Counted from the first letter of the stretch, positions 27,451-34,527 are shown. The stretch: DNA of 64,000 bases from Amarolinea aalborgensis (GCF_900491745.1 NZ_UETR01000002.1:1-64000), one strand, 5' to 3'. Notes: generated from the letters alone by a model not told the origin. Made by a program: numbers and translations.

Positions 27451-27479
27451 CTGACATGGAGAGGTGAATGTGTTATGAT
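27451..27479 (+). promoter_or_regulatory. Promoter for the HEPN/MNT operon
   Basis: CTGACA (27451-27456), 17 bases, TATGAT (27474-27479) with TG in the extended -10 position. Confidence 0.6.
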
Positions 27480-27544
27480 CCAAACTTGGCAAAGATCGAG
27501 GCCCTGGTGGATGCCAGGCAAATCCTCAAATTGACAAGCTACAC

Positions 27545-27955
27545 ATGAATGTCCCTGAGGTTGTCCGATATTGGCTTGAATCTGCCGATGATGATTGGCC
27601 GGTTGTCAAACATTTGATGAACAGCGGAGATTATCACTATGCTCTGTTCTTTGGGCATTTGCACTTGGAGAAACTACTGAAGGCGCTGGTCGTGAAGGCT
27701 ACTGGCGAACACGCACCCCGTACCCACAATCTGCTCATTCTTGCGGAACGGACTAACGTGGTACTCTCTGACGAGAAACGCCGGCAGTTGGTCCGCTTTA
27801 CGGCGTACAATTTAGAGACACGTTATCCCGAAGATCGTCTGTTACTACGCGATCGGTACTCGAAGTCCTTTACGGAGACGGAGCTGCAACTCATTGAAGA
27901 GGTGGCGTCATGGCTAAAGCAGGAACTGCAACGAGAGAGCAGCATCGAGTCATAG
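27545..27955 (+). CDS. HEPN-domain toxin of a HEPN/MNT module
   Basis: A 136-residue all-helical HEPN protein: YWLESADDDWPVVKHL, HYALFFGHLHLEKLLKALVV and THNLLILAERT are the usual three blocks. HEPN partners of MNT proteins act as RNases or bind nucleotides. I do not find the canonical R-x4-6-H motif of RNase HEPNs, so activity may differ. The gene overlaps the MNT gene by 46 bases, indicating strict co-expression. Confidence 0.88.
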   Translation: MNVPEVVRYWLESADDDWPVVKHLMNSGDYHYALFFGHLHLEKLLKALVVKATGEHAPRTHNLLILAERTNVVLSDEKRRQLVRFTAYNLETRYPEDRLLLRDRYSKSFTETELQLIEEVASWLKQELQRESSIES

Positions 27956-28263
27956 GACCAGAGCAGGTCATCCTCAAGGTGCAGGAACTGCGCCGCATCC
28001 TGCGTGCGCAAGACCTGGATATGATCGCGGTCTACCTCTACGGTTCCTATGCGGCCGGCACGGCTGACGCCGATAGCGACATTGACGTCGCAGTGGTCTC
28101 ACCGGACTTGACGGGAGACCGCTTACAGGACTGGGTGCGCCTAACCACCCTGGCGACGCGGCTCGATGCGCGCTTCGAAGTCATCGGCTTCCGGCCTGAG
28201 CAGTTCCGCGACGAACATCCGTTGGCCTGGGAAGTCAAGACACGAGGCATTCTCGTGCAGTGA
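27910..28263 (+). CDS. MNT nucleotidyltransferase antitoxin
   Basis: A 117-residue minimal nucleotidyltransferase with VYLYGSYAAGTADADSDIDV (GS and DxD catalytic site). In characterised modules the MNT protein adds AMP to the HEPN toxin and silences it. It overlaps the HEPN gene by 46 bases. Fragments closely related to this gene (77 bp with four differences, and shorter pieces) lie at 33164-33190, 34027-34063 and 34477-34553. A second module copy evidently once existed nearby. Confidence 0.9.
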   Translation: MAKAGTATREQHRVIGPEQVILKVQELRRILRAQDLDMIAVYLYGSYAAGTADADSDIDVAVVSPDLTGDRLQDWVRLTTLATRLDARFEVIGFRPEQFRDEHPLAWEVKTRGILVQ

Positions 28264-28308
28264 CAGCCATATGCTTTCTGCCCCACTTATCGTCTTCGAG
28301 GAAGCTCT

Positions 28309-28623
28309 ATGAGCAACGCAACAAATGAGAGCGCGCAAACGGCTGATGACGACATGCGATCTGCGTATGATTTTTCGGATGGCGTACGCGGCAAGCATGT
28401 GGCGGCCATGTGCAGCGGCTATACGATCACCATTCAGCGCGCGGACGGCACGACTGAAACCCGTGAAGTCAAGCCGACAGAGGGAGCCGTTTTTCTCGAA
28501 CCGGATGTTCTGCGCTATTTTCCTGACTCTGAATCGGTGAATCGCGCGCTGCGAACCCTGATTGCGCTGTTTCCGAAGGAACCTGTCCGCGGCAACCGGC
28601 GCACCGCCCATCGCTCATCGTAA
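28309..28623 (+). CDS. Small antitoxin-like protein of unknown family
   Basis: A 104-residue protein with the conserved-looking core MRSAYDFSDGVRGKHVAAM, a short beta segment and VFLEPDVLRYFPDSESVNRA followed by LRTLIAL. I recall similar small proteins beside toxin genes in Cyanobacteria and Chloroflexota, but cannot name the family with confidence. No toxin gene adjoins it directly. It lies between the HEPN/MNT module and the DGR target gene, 39 bases before the latter. GAGGAAG precedes the ATG. Confidence 0.65.
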   Translation: MSNATNESAQTADDDMRSAYDFSDGVRGKHVAAMCSGYTITIQRADGTTETREVKPTEGAVFLEPDVLRYFPDSESVNRALRTLIALFPKEPVRGNRRTAHRSS

Positions 28624-28661
28624 GGAAGCGTCAACCATTGACCGCCTGAGGAGGGCGCCCG

Positions 28662-30653
28662 ATGCCTCTGCAACCTGGCACGATTCTGGAAAACCGTTAC
28701 CGCGTCGAATCCCTGCTCGGCCAGGGCGGGATGGGCGCGGTTTACAAGGCGTTCGATCAACGCCTGCGCCTGGCCGTGGCGCTGAAGGAAAACAGCCTGG
28801 TGACGCTCGACGCCCGCGCGCAGTTCGAACGCGAGGCGCTGACGCTGGCGCGGCTGCACCACAGCAACCTGCCTGCCGTGACCGACCACTTCATCACGGC
28901 TGAGGGCGCGCAGTACCTGGTGATGACCTTCATCGAAGGCGCCAACCTGGCCGAGCTGCTGGCCGCCCGCGGCCGTCAAGCGCCGGCCGACGTGACGAGC
29001 TGGCTAGGACAGGTGTGCGACGCCTTGACCTACCTGCACAGCCAGAACCCGCCCATCATCCACCGCGACATCAAACCGCAGAACATCAAGATCACGCCGG
29101 AGGGGCACGCCTTCCTGGTGGACTTCGGCCTGAGCAAAGTTGGTTCCGCCTACCAGAGCACGGCCAGCGGCGCGCTGGGCGTGACCGCGGGCTATGCGCC
29201 GCTGGAGCAGTACGGCAGCGCGCACACCGATCAGCGCACCGATGTCTATGCGCTGACGGCCACCCTGTACGCGATGCTGACCGGCGAAGCGCCGCCAGAG
29301 AGCGTCAAGCGCGCCGTGGGGACGGTCGCGTTGACGCCGCCGCGCGCCCTGAATCCCACCCTCAGCCCCGCGCTGGACCGGGCGCTGCTGCACGGCCTGG
29401 AGACGCAGCCGACCAACCGGCCGGCGAGCATCGCCCTGCTGCGCCAGGAGCTGGAGGCGGGCCTGGGCGCGGCCAAAGCCGGCCGCCCCGCGCCCCCGGC
29501 GCCGGCGGCTCCGCCCACGCAGGTCATTCCGCGGCCCTCGCCTCGACCGGCATCGTCGCCAGCCAGCCTGGGACGTGGTTTGCCGGGCTGGATATTGATC
29601 GGATTGGGGGCGGCGGCCGTGGCGCTGCTGATCCTGGGGGTAGCCATCGCGGGTCGCGGTGGCCCGCCCCCGGCGCCGACTACGGCGCCGACCACTGGTG
29701 GGGGAACGGTGAATCCCAGAGCGACGGTGACTTTGCCGCCGGTAGTGACCGTATCGAACGCGACGGCTACGCCCACGCCAACTGATATGCCGACCTCCAC
29801 ACCGACCCGACCGACGGAACCTGCGGCCGGGGCAACCCGTGTACGGGACGCGGATGGGGCGGTGATGGTATATGTGCCGGCGGGCGAATTTACGATGGGA
29901 TCGGCGGACAGCGACAGCCAGGCGCAGCCCGATGAGAAGCCGCAGCACAAGGTTACATTGGATGGATTCTGGATAGACCGCACGGAAGTGACGAATGCGC
30001 AGTACCGGAAGTTCGTGGAGGCTGGGGGTTACAACCAGAAGCAATATTGGACCGAAGCGGGGTGGGCGTGGAAGGAGCAGAACAACGCCACACAGCCGGG
30101 TTGCTGGAGCGACGGCAATTTCAATCAGGCCGCGCAGCCGGTGGTGTGCGTGAGCTGGTACGAGGCGTATGCCTATGCGCGCTGGGCCGGAGGACGTTTG
30201 CCGAGCGAAGCGGAATGGGAGAAAGCAGCGCGGGGTACAGACGGGCGGATTTATCCCTGGGGGAACACGTGGGATGGCACGCGTGTAAATTTTTGCGATC
30301 AGCAGTGTGAGTATGACTGGAAAGATGCGAGTGTGAATGATGGGTATAGGGCTACGGCGCCGGTGGGGAGTTATGCGAATGGGGTGAGTCCTTACCGAGC
30401 GCTGGACCTGGCGGGAAATGTGTGGGAATGGACAAGCAGTGCATGGGGGAACAGTGGTGATAAGCCAGATTTCGCATATCCATACAACCCTAACGATGGA
30501 CGAGAGGGCCAGAATAGCACAAATGTTCGTGTCCTGCGGGGCGGGGGTTGGAACAATGAAGCGAGGCTTGTGCGCTCCGCCAGCCGGAACAGGCTCGACC
30601 CCGGCGACCGCAACAGCAACTTCGGTTTTCGGGTGGCGTCCCCCGGCCTCTGA
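28662..30653 (+). CDS. DGR target: Ser/Thr kinase - TM - FGE-sulfatase (C-type lectin fold) protein
   Basis: A 663-residue fusion. Residues ~12-265 are a Hanks-type Ser/Thr kinase with the glycine loop LGQGGMGAVYKAF, Lys42, HRD (134-136) and DFG (154-156), all intact. A Pro-rich linker and one transmembrane helix (~309-331) follow, then a Thr/Pro-rich stalk (~335-390). Residues ~395-663 are a formylglycine-generating-enzyme-like domain (VYVPAGEFTMGS, GGRLPSEAEWEKAAR, GNVWEWTSS, RVLRGGGWNN). The last 40 residues are the DGR variable repeat: residues 629, 636, 641, 645, 649, 652, 654 and 661 differ from the template. The predicted topology is an outside variable ligand-binding domain with a cytoplasmic kinase. 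GAGGAGG precedes the ATG. Confidence 0.93.
   Translation: MPLQPGTILENRYRVESLLGQGGMGAVYKAFDQRLRLAVALKENSLVTLDARAQFEREALTLARLHHSNLPAVTDHFITAEGAQYLVMTFIEGANLAELLAARGRQAPADVTSWLGQVCDALTYLHSQNPPIIHRDIKPQNIKITPEGHAFLVDFGLSKVGSAYQSTASGALGVTAGYAPLEQYGSAHTDQRTDVYALTATLYAMLTGEAPPESVKRAVGTVALTPPRALNPTLSPALDRALLHGLETQPTNRPASIALLRQELEAGLGAAKAGRPAPPAPAAPPTQVIPRPSPRPASSPASLGRGLPGWILIGLGAAAVALLILGVAIAGRGGPPPAPTTAPTTGGGTVNPRATVTLPPVVTVSNATATPTPTDMPTSTPTRPTEPAAGATRVRDADGAVMVYVPAGEFTMGSADSDSQAQPDEKPQHKVTLDGFWIDRTEVTNAQYRKFVEAGGYNQKQYWTEAGWAWKEQNNATQPGCWSDGNFNQAAQPVVCVSWYEAYAYARWAGGRLPSEAEWEKAARGTDGRIYPWGNTWDGTRVNFCDQQCEYDWKDASVNDGYRATAPVGSYANGVSPYRALDLAGNVWEWTSSAWGNSGDKPDFAYPYNPNDGREGQNSTNVRVLRGGGWNNEARLVRSASRNRLDPGDRNSNFGFRVASPGL
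30528..30647 (+). repeat. DGR variable repeat (VR)
   Basis: A 120-nt segment at the extreme 3' end of the target gene. It aligns without gaps to the template repeat at 32321-32440. It differs at ten positions. At each the template has A, and VR has G (4), C (3) or T (3). None of the 92 non-adenine template positions differs. The 3' part, GGTTTTCGGGTGGCGTCC, is identical in both and would serve as the initiation-of-homology region. The stop codon follows two codons later. Confidence 0.97.
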
Positions 30654-30743
30654 GTCTCTGGCGTCTCTGGATCTCTGAGTTTTTTGACATCTGGCTTGGT
30701 GTGCGCCAGGATACAGCACGGCGAGACGAACTTGTGAGGGGGT

Positions 30744-30765
30744 GCAGGGGGCGACAGCCCCCTGC
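30744..30765 (+). promoter_or_regulatory. Hairpin downstream of VR (DGR cruciform candidate)
   Basis: GCAGGGGGC and GCCCCCTGC form a perfect 9-bp stem closed by the tetraloop GACA. DGR hairpins after VR typically have 7-10 bp GC-rich stems with GRNA-type four-base loops, and this one fits. It lies ~96 bases after VR, further than in the Bordetella phage example. It could instead be a terminator for the target gene. Confidence 0.6.
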
Positions 30766-30800
30766 CGGTTCAAAGCGGCAACCTGTACTATGCGAAAGAA

Positions 30801-31883
30801 ATGAGTGTTGCTATGCCGACACAGGTGCGCGGCGTCTACGCCGATATCTATGCCTGGGAAAATCTCTATACGGCCTATCTGCGTGCGGCGCACGGCAAGC
30901 GCAGCCAGGACGCCGTGGCGCGTTTCGAGCGGCGGCTGGAGGACAACCTGGTTGCGCTGCAGGACGAGTTGGCGCAGGGGACGTATCAGCCGGGGGCGTA
31001 CACCAATTTCACCATCCACGAGAGCAAGCGCCGCGTGATCAGCGCGGCGCCCTTTCGGGATCGCGTGGTGCATCATGCGCTGTGCCAGGTGATCGAGCCG
31101 GCCTTCGAGGCCAGCTTCATCTTTCATACGTACGCCAACCGCGTGGGCAAGGGCACGCACCGGGCGTTGGATGCCTGCCAGGCCTGGACCAGGCAGTATC
31201 GCTACGTCTTACCGTGCGATATTTGCCAGTTTTTCCCGGCGATTGACCATCACACGCTGAAACAGCAGCTGCAGCGCCGCATCCAGGACGGCGACATCCG
31301 CCGCCTGATGGCACTGATCCTGCGCAGCGGCGAGGGCATTTTGCGCCAGGAATACGAGATGGTGTATTATGCGGGCGACGACCTATGGGCGGCCCTGCGC
31401 CCGCGCGGTCTGCCCATCGGCAACCTGACTAGCCAGTTCTGGGCCAACTGCTACCTGAACGAGTTCGATCATTTCGTAACCCGTGAACTCGGCTGCCACG
31501 CCTACCTGCGTTACATGGATGATTTTCTGCTCTTTGCCGATGACCGGGCCACGCTGTGGGCCTGGCGCGGGGCGATCGTGGAACGCCTGGCGCGCCTGCG
31601 CCTGACTCTGCACGAAACGCAGGCCGTGGTGCGTCCGGTTACGGAAGGGATTCCCTTCCTGGGCTTTACGATCTTTCCAACCCACCGGCGCCTAAAGCGG
31701 CGGCGCGGCATCGCCTATCAGCGCAAGCTGCGGCTCTTGCTGGCAGCCTATGCGCGCCGCGAGATTGGACGCGAGGCCATTCAGCGCTCGGTGCTGGGCT
31801 GGATCAACCACGTGCGCTATGGGGATACCTGGGGACTGCGCCTGGCCGTGCTGAACAGGCTGCGGCTATCGGGTCAGGTATGA
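30801..31883 (+). CDS. DGR-type reverse transcriptase
   Basis: A 360-residue reverse transcriptase of the retroelement-RT class. Domain motifs run in order: RVISAAPFRDRVVHHALCQV (motif 1-2), CDICQFFPAIDH (139-150, first catalytic Asp), LPIGNLTSQFWANCYLN (motif 4) and LRYMDDFLLF (YMDD 238-241). IGNLTSQ in place of the QGxxxSP of other RTs is the DGR signature. It copies TR RNA with errors at adenines, giving cDNA that replaces VR. It is flanked by the target gene and avd. The start is ATG 30801, or Met5 at 30813. Confidence 0.96.
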   Translation: MSVAMPTQVRGVYADIYAWENLYTAYLRAAHGKRSQDAVARFERRLEDNLVALQDELAQGTYQPGAYTNFTIHESKRRVISAAPFRDRVVHHALCQVIEPAFEASFIFHTYANRVGKGTHRALDACQAWTRQYRYVLPCDICQFFPAIDHHTLKQQLQRRIQDGDIRRLMALILRSGEGILRQEYEMVYYAGDDLWAALRPRGLPIGNLTSQFWANCYLNEFDHFVTRELGCHAYLRYMDDFLLFADDRATLWAWRGAIVERLARLRLTLHETQAVVRPVTEGIPFLGFTIFPTHRRLKRRRGIAYQRKLRLLLAAYARREIGREAIQRSVLGWINHVRYGDTWGLRLAVLNRLRLSGQV

Positions 31884-31898
31884 AAGGGGCGCCATTGC

Positions 31899-32315
31899 AT
31901 GGCTGAACGTGAAATCGCTGGCGCGGGCAAAGCGAGCGCCGAGCTGCCGCTCTTCATCAGAACATACGATTTCGTCGGGTGGCTGGTGCCGCTGACGAAT
32001 CACTTTCCGCGCGCACACCGCCACACCGTGACCAAGCGCTTACTGGACGCGGCGTTGGATTTTCAGCAGATCGTGCTCCTGGCCAACTACGTGTTCGGGG
32101 AGACTCGTTTGGCGCAGTTGCGCCTGGCAGACACCGAGTTGGACAAGATACGGCTGTATCTGCGCCTGGCCCATCGTTGGCAATGGATCAACATTGGCCA
32201 GTATGAACATGCCAGTCGCCTGGTGGCCGAGTTGGGTCGCCTGCTGGGCGCCTGGCAGAAGGTGACTCGACAGACAGCGGGCCAACCTGGCCCGGCTGCA
32301 GTGGGGACCGGTTGA
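31899..32315 (+). CDS. avd: Avd, DGR accessory variability determinant
   Basis: A 138-residue, mostly helical protein: LPLFIRTYDFVGWLVPLTNH, FPRAHRHTVTKRLLDAALDF, LADTELDKIRLYLRLAHRWQ and LVAELGRLLGAWQKV. These are the four helices of the Avd (bAvd-like four-helix bundle) family. Avd forms a pentameric basic barrel that binds the RT and the TR-containing RNA and is required for mutagenic homing. It starts 15 bases after the RT stop, and TR begins just after its own stop. Confidence 0.93.
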   Translation: MAEREIAGAGKASAELPLFIRTYDFVGWLVPLTNHFPRAHRHTVTKRLLDAALDFQQIVLLANYVFGETRLAQLRLADTELDKIRLYLRLAHRWQWINIGQYEHASRLVAELGRLLGAWQKVTRQTAGQPGPAAVGTG

Positions 32316-32320
32316 GACGT

Positions 32321-32440
32321 CGTGTCCTGCGGGGCGGGAGTTGGAACAATGAAGCGAGGAATGTGCGCTCCGCCAACCGGAACAGGAACGACCCCGGCAA
32401 CCGCAACAACAACATCGGTTTTCGGGTGGCGTCCCACGGC
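32321..32440 (+). repeat. DGR template repeat (TR)
   Basis: The 120-nt template matching VR at 30528-30647. It contains 28 adenines, concentrated in AAC/AAT codons at surface positions of the lectin fold. Ten of them are replaced in VR. Its conceptual reading (RVLRGGSWNNEARNVRSANR and onward) is open in the VR frame, but this is template RNA and not a gene. It begins six bases after the avd stop codon. Confidence 0.97.
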
Positions 32441-32741
32441 TTTCTACGCACGCGGTGTTGTCTGAACCCGCAGAAACGCACCGCAACGTACCAGAATCCG
32501 GCGTCGGTTACGGCTGACGCCGCGCGGCTGAAGGCCGGCGCAATCGGTTCCTGGCCGCCTGCGGCATGCAGCGCAGGCGGGCGAATATCAAAGCAGCCGG
32601 CGCCCTGCCCGCCAGCGTCGTGACGCTCGGGCTGGCGCCGGCCAGCGTTCGTGTATAACGCGAGCCTTCGGCTTGCGCTGTTGACGCCCCAAGCGACCAT
32701 GCTTTCCTGACTCCGAAGACGCAGGAAAATCATGGACGGAT
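32441..32741 (+). ncRNA. Probable 3' spacer of the DGR template RNA, strongly structured
   Basis: About 300 non-coding bases follow TR. Two strong hairpins are visible. CCGCCTGCG / CGCAGGCGG lies at 32555-32580. A longer nested one at 32596-32642 has arms GCCGGCGCC / GGCGCCGGC enclosing GCCCG / CGGGC and AGCGTC / GACGCT. In the Bordetella phage DGR a ~140-nt spacer 3' of TR is needed for self-primed cDNA synthesis. This region occupies that place. The assignment as spacer RNA is inference; the long hairpin may also terminate the transcript. Confidence 0.5.
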
Positions 32742-32972
32742 CTAGGCGGCGGCAAGTTCATAGGCCGGCACGTGCACGATGTCCCGTGGGCGCGGTGGGT
32801 GGCTCAGCAGCGCCAAGACCCGACGCGTCGTTTCCTGGCTGTATTCCTTCTCTCCGCACTGCGTGCACACATAGGCCGGCACATTGCGAATGATCCAGAA
32901 TTCCCCGTTGTCTTCATACATGAAGGTGGTTTTCTGTTCGATCATCTCGCCGCGGCAGTAATAGCATGTCAT
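32742..32972 (-). CDS. YgiT-type zinc-finger (MqsA-like) antitoxin
   Basis: A 76-residue protein with two CxxC knuckles, CYYC at residues 3-6 and CTQC near residue 36. Between them lies a beta segment, and after them a helix (QETTRRVLALLS). This is the YgiT/MqsA N-terminal zinc domain used by small antitoxins. Their usual toxin partners (MqsR or DUF4258 proteins) are encoded just upstream. Here only a 29-codon reading frame is found there, so the toxin seems lost. Confidence 0.82.
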   Translation of the reverse strand: MTCYYCRGEMIEQKTTFMYEDNGEFWIIRNVPAYVCTQCGEKEYSQETTRRVLALLSHPPRPRDIVHVPAYELAAA

Positions 32973-32979
32973 GATGGTT

Positions 32980-33069
32980 TCAACCTGATTCGATTATTTG
33001 CCCATTATGGTCGGTGAAAAACAGTTGCTGTTGACGAGCGATGTACTGGATCACCTCTAGCTCTATCAT
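32980..33069 (-). pseudogene. 29-codon frame, possible DUF4258 toxin remnant
   Basis: The frame reads MIELEVIQYIARQQQLFFTD, then HNGQIIESG and a stop, seven bases before the YgiT-type gene. The start and the TDH and IIES segments resemble the beginning and middle of DUF4258 proteins, with about 25 residues missing between them. If so, it is an internally deleted toxin. The similarity is short, so this is tentative. Confidence 0.35.
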
Positions 33070-33120
33070 ACACCCTTTGTCCAGGATAGCAGTCGTTCCT
33101 GAGTCTTCGAGCCAAGAGCC

Positions 33121-33149
33121 ATTGTAGCATAGGTGGCACGGCCTATCAA
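33121..33149 (-). promoter_or_regulatory. Promoter for the YgiT-type locus
   Basis: Minus strand TTGATA, 17 bases, TACAAT, preceded by TG one base before the -10 hexamer. Transcription would begin at about 33114. Confidence 0.6.
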
Positions 33150-33163
33150 CTGGACTGGCGATG

Positions 33164-33190
33164 ATCTCGCCAGACTTGGCGGGAGACCGC
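33164..33190 (+). pseudogene. Fragment of an MNT nucleotidyltransferase gene
   Basis: TCGCCAGACTTGGCGGGAGA matches TCACCGGACTTGACGGGAGA of the intact MNT gene near 28096. It covers only about 27 bases and supports the idea of decayed module copies. No protein is encoded. Confidence 0.45.
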
Positions 33191-33266
33191 GCAAATTATG
33201 AGTCAGCATCTGTAGAGCCGAAACCCAAAGAACGCCTCATGGAACCGACAGTCGCCAACTATTTCC

Positions 33267-33635
33267 CTATCCCGCGTCTTCGTGGTAGGTAGCCGGCGTT
33301 TCAGCCACCGCCACCTCGACACGTGACGACTGAGGTATCCGCCCTGGTTCAACTTCAACCGCCAAACGCAAGCCGAGGCTGTGCAGCAAAGCATTGAGAC
33401 TGGACAATTGGGGATTGCCGGCTGCCGAAAGAAGCCGGTAGAGGTTCTCGCGATTCAAACCAGTCTCGCGCGCCACATGGCTGATCTTACGCGCCTCAGT
33501 CACATCACGCAGCGCCAACAAAAACATCTGCTGGTCGCCATCCTCGATGGCCGCATTCAGATAGGCCGCTGCTTCCACAGGGTCGGTCAAATCCGCCAGC
33601 AATCCATCTTCGTATCTGACCGTCACCTCGCTCAT
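33267..33635 (-). CDS. higA: HigA-type antitoxin (XRE-like, addiction module antidote)
   Basis: A 122-residue antitoxin. The N-terminal part (LTDPVEAAAYLNAAIEDGDQ, MFLLALRDVTEARKISHVAR) and the helix-turn-helix (ETGLNRENLYRLLSAAGNPQ) match the 'addiction module antidote protein' group. It should bind both its toxin and its own promoter. The ATG overlaps the toxin stop by four bases. A longer upstream frame runs through the toxin gene and is rejected. A 113-bp piece of this gene, with five differences, is duplicated at 35668-35780. Confidence 0.9.
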   Translation of the reverse strand: MSEVTVRYEDGLLADLTDPVEAAAYLNAAIEDGDQQMFLLALRDVTEARKISHVARETGLNRENLYRLLSAAGNPQLSSLNALLHSLGLRLAVEVEPGRIPQSSRVEVAVAETPATYHEDAG

Positions 33636-33970
33636 ATTGCCCTCCGTAGGTAATCTGTCCAATAGGCCTGTGCTCTTTGAATATCGCGCGCCTGCGTTCC
33701 CTTGTCGCCGCCGCAAAGGAGAATGACCAGGGCGTTCCCCCTGCGACCATAATACACGCGATACCCAGGCCCAAGATGTAGGCGCAGTTCGCTCACGCCA
33801 CCGCCGACGCCACGACTGTCGCCGAAATTTCCGAGACGAACCCGATTGAGCCGCACCCGCACTCGCGCACGCATAGGCGCATCGCGCAAACTCAGGAGCC
33901 ACTCGCGAAACGGATTACGTCCGTCTTCTGTGAGATACTCAAGGAGTTCGATGATGGCATTGTCTGGCAT
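33632..33970 (-). CDS. higB: HigB/RelE-type toxin (Gp49-like)
   Basis: A 112-residue RelE-superfamily toxin, expected to cleave mRNA at the ribosome. Landmarks are LTEDGRNPFREWLLSLRD, RVRLNRVRLGNFGDSRGVGG, SELRLHLGPGYRVYY and VILLCGGDKGTQARDIQRA, in the usual toxin order. It precedes the antitoxin as in HigBA modules and shares ATGA with it. The promoter start coincides with the ATG, so a leaderless mRNA is likely. Confidence 0.92.
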   Translation of the reverse strand: MPDNAIIELLEYLTEDGRNPFREWLLSLRDAPMRARVRVRLNRVRLGNFGDSRGVGGGVSELRLHLGPGYRVYYGRRGNALVILLCGGDKGTQARDIQRAQAYWTDYLRRAI

Positions 33971-33976
33971 GCGAGC

Positions 33977-34005
33977 ATTGTAGCATAAAAACTACATTCT
34001 GACAA
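33977..34005 (-). promoter_or_regulatory. Promoter of higBA
   Basis: Minus strand TTGTCA, 17 bases, TACAAT with TG one base before it. The expected start is about 33970, the first base of the higB ATG. Confidence 0.7.
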
Positions 34006-34026
34006 CTTCACAGAAACCGATCAGAC

Positions 34027-34063
34027 TAGACGGGAGACCGCTTACAGGCCTGGGTGCGCCTGA
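34027..34063 (+). pseudogene. MNT gene fragment, first part of a disrupted copy
   Basis: GACGGGAGACCGCTTACAGG followed by CCTGGGTGCGCCT matches the intact MNT gene at 28112-28137 with one difference. The 3' part of the same copy reappears at 34477-34553, so roughly 410 bases including a HicB-like gene now separate the two halves. Confidence 0.75.
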
Positions 34064-34066
34064 CTT

Positions 34067-34197
34067 AACGTAAAGCCGCAACGCTGTAACGTCGCAAAGA
34101 GGCCTGCATAGCCGTCCACAAGGTGCTTGTGGCGAACAGAACGACGCACGAACAGGAGTTTCTCTGCGCCTTTGCGCCCGGCGCCTTTGCGTTAGGA
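34067..34197. repeat. MITE-like inverted-repeat element
   Basis: TTAACGTAAAGCCGC and GCGCCTTTGCGTTA at the ends, with inner GCAAAGAGG / CTCTGCGCCTTTGC, are imperfectly complementary. The element sits immediately after the broken MNT fragment, so it or its insertion may have caused the break. Confidence 0.45.
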
Positions 34198-34299
34198 TGG
34201 TGCCTTGTGCAGGTTTCTCCTGACCATCACACAATTCGTGACATTCGTCCAGCTCGTGGCTTGACTCTGATGAACCTTGCGAGTCCCAAGGAGAACAAA

Positions 34300-34527
34300 A
34301 TGATCAAACAGTTCAAAATCGTGGTCGAAAAACACTCCGATGGTTACGTGGCCTACCCATTGAATCTGAAAGGCGTGGTTGTGGGGCAAGGCGATAGCGA
34401 CGAAGAGGCGCTGACCGATGTCAGATCAGCCATCACGTTCCATATCGAGACCTTTGGGCCAGAGGTGCTGGCAACTGCTTCCGGCCCGAGCAGTTCCGCG
34501 ATGAACATCCGTTGGCCTGGGAAGTGA
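34300..34527 (+). CDS. HicB-like antitoxin with a C-terminus formed by out-of-frame MNT DNA
   Basis: A 75-residue protein whose first ~58 residues are a HicB fold (FKIVVEKHSDGYVAYPLNLK, GVVVGQGDSDEEALTDVRSA). The last ~16 residues (ASGPSSSAMNIRWPGK) come from MNT gene sequence read in another frame. The stop is created by a single C-to-G change relative to the intact MNT gene. No hicA toxin gene is adjacent. AAGGAG lies eight bases before the ATG. It may still fold, but the normal HicB DNA-binding tail is absent. Confidence 0.75.
   Translation: MIKQFKIVVEKHSDGYVAYPLNLKGVVVGQGDSDEEALTDVRSAITFHIETFGPEVLATASGPSSSAMNIRWPGK

Noticed and set aside
27481..27544. Possible remnant of the 34671 antitoxin gene upstream of the HEPN gene
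   Set aside because: GATGCCAGGCAAAT resembles GATACCAGGCAAAT at 34709, but the match is too short to call.
30648..30700. Short GTCTCTGG/ATCTCTGAG repeats after the VR stop as a second VR or att site
   Set aside because: Only short low-complexity repeats; no similarity to TR and no integrase nearby.
29004..31160. 718-codon minus-strand open frame over the DGR target and RT
   Set aside because: It mirrors the coding strand that carries intact kinase, FGE and RT motifs.
32312..32623. 103-codon plus-strand frame across TR as a gene
   Set aside because: It has no ribosome-binding site. Its first half is the DGR template, and the rest is structured non-coding DNA.
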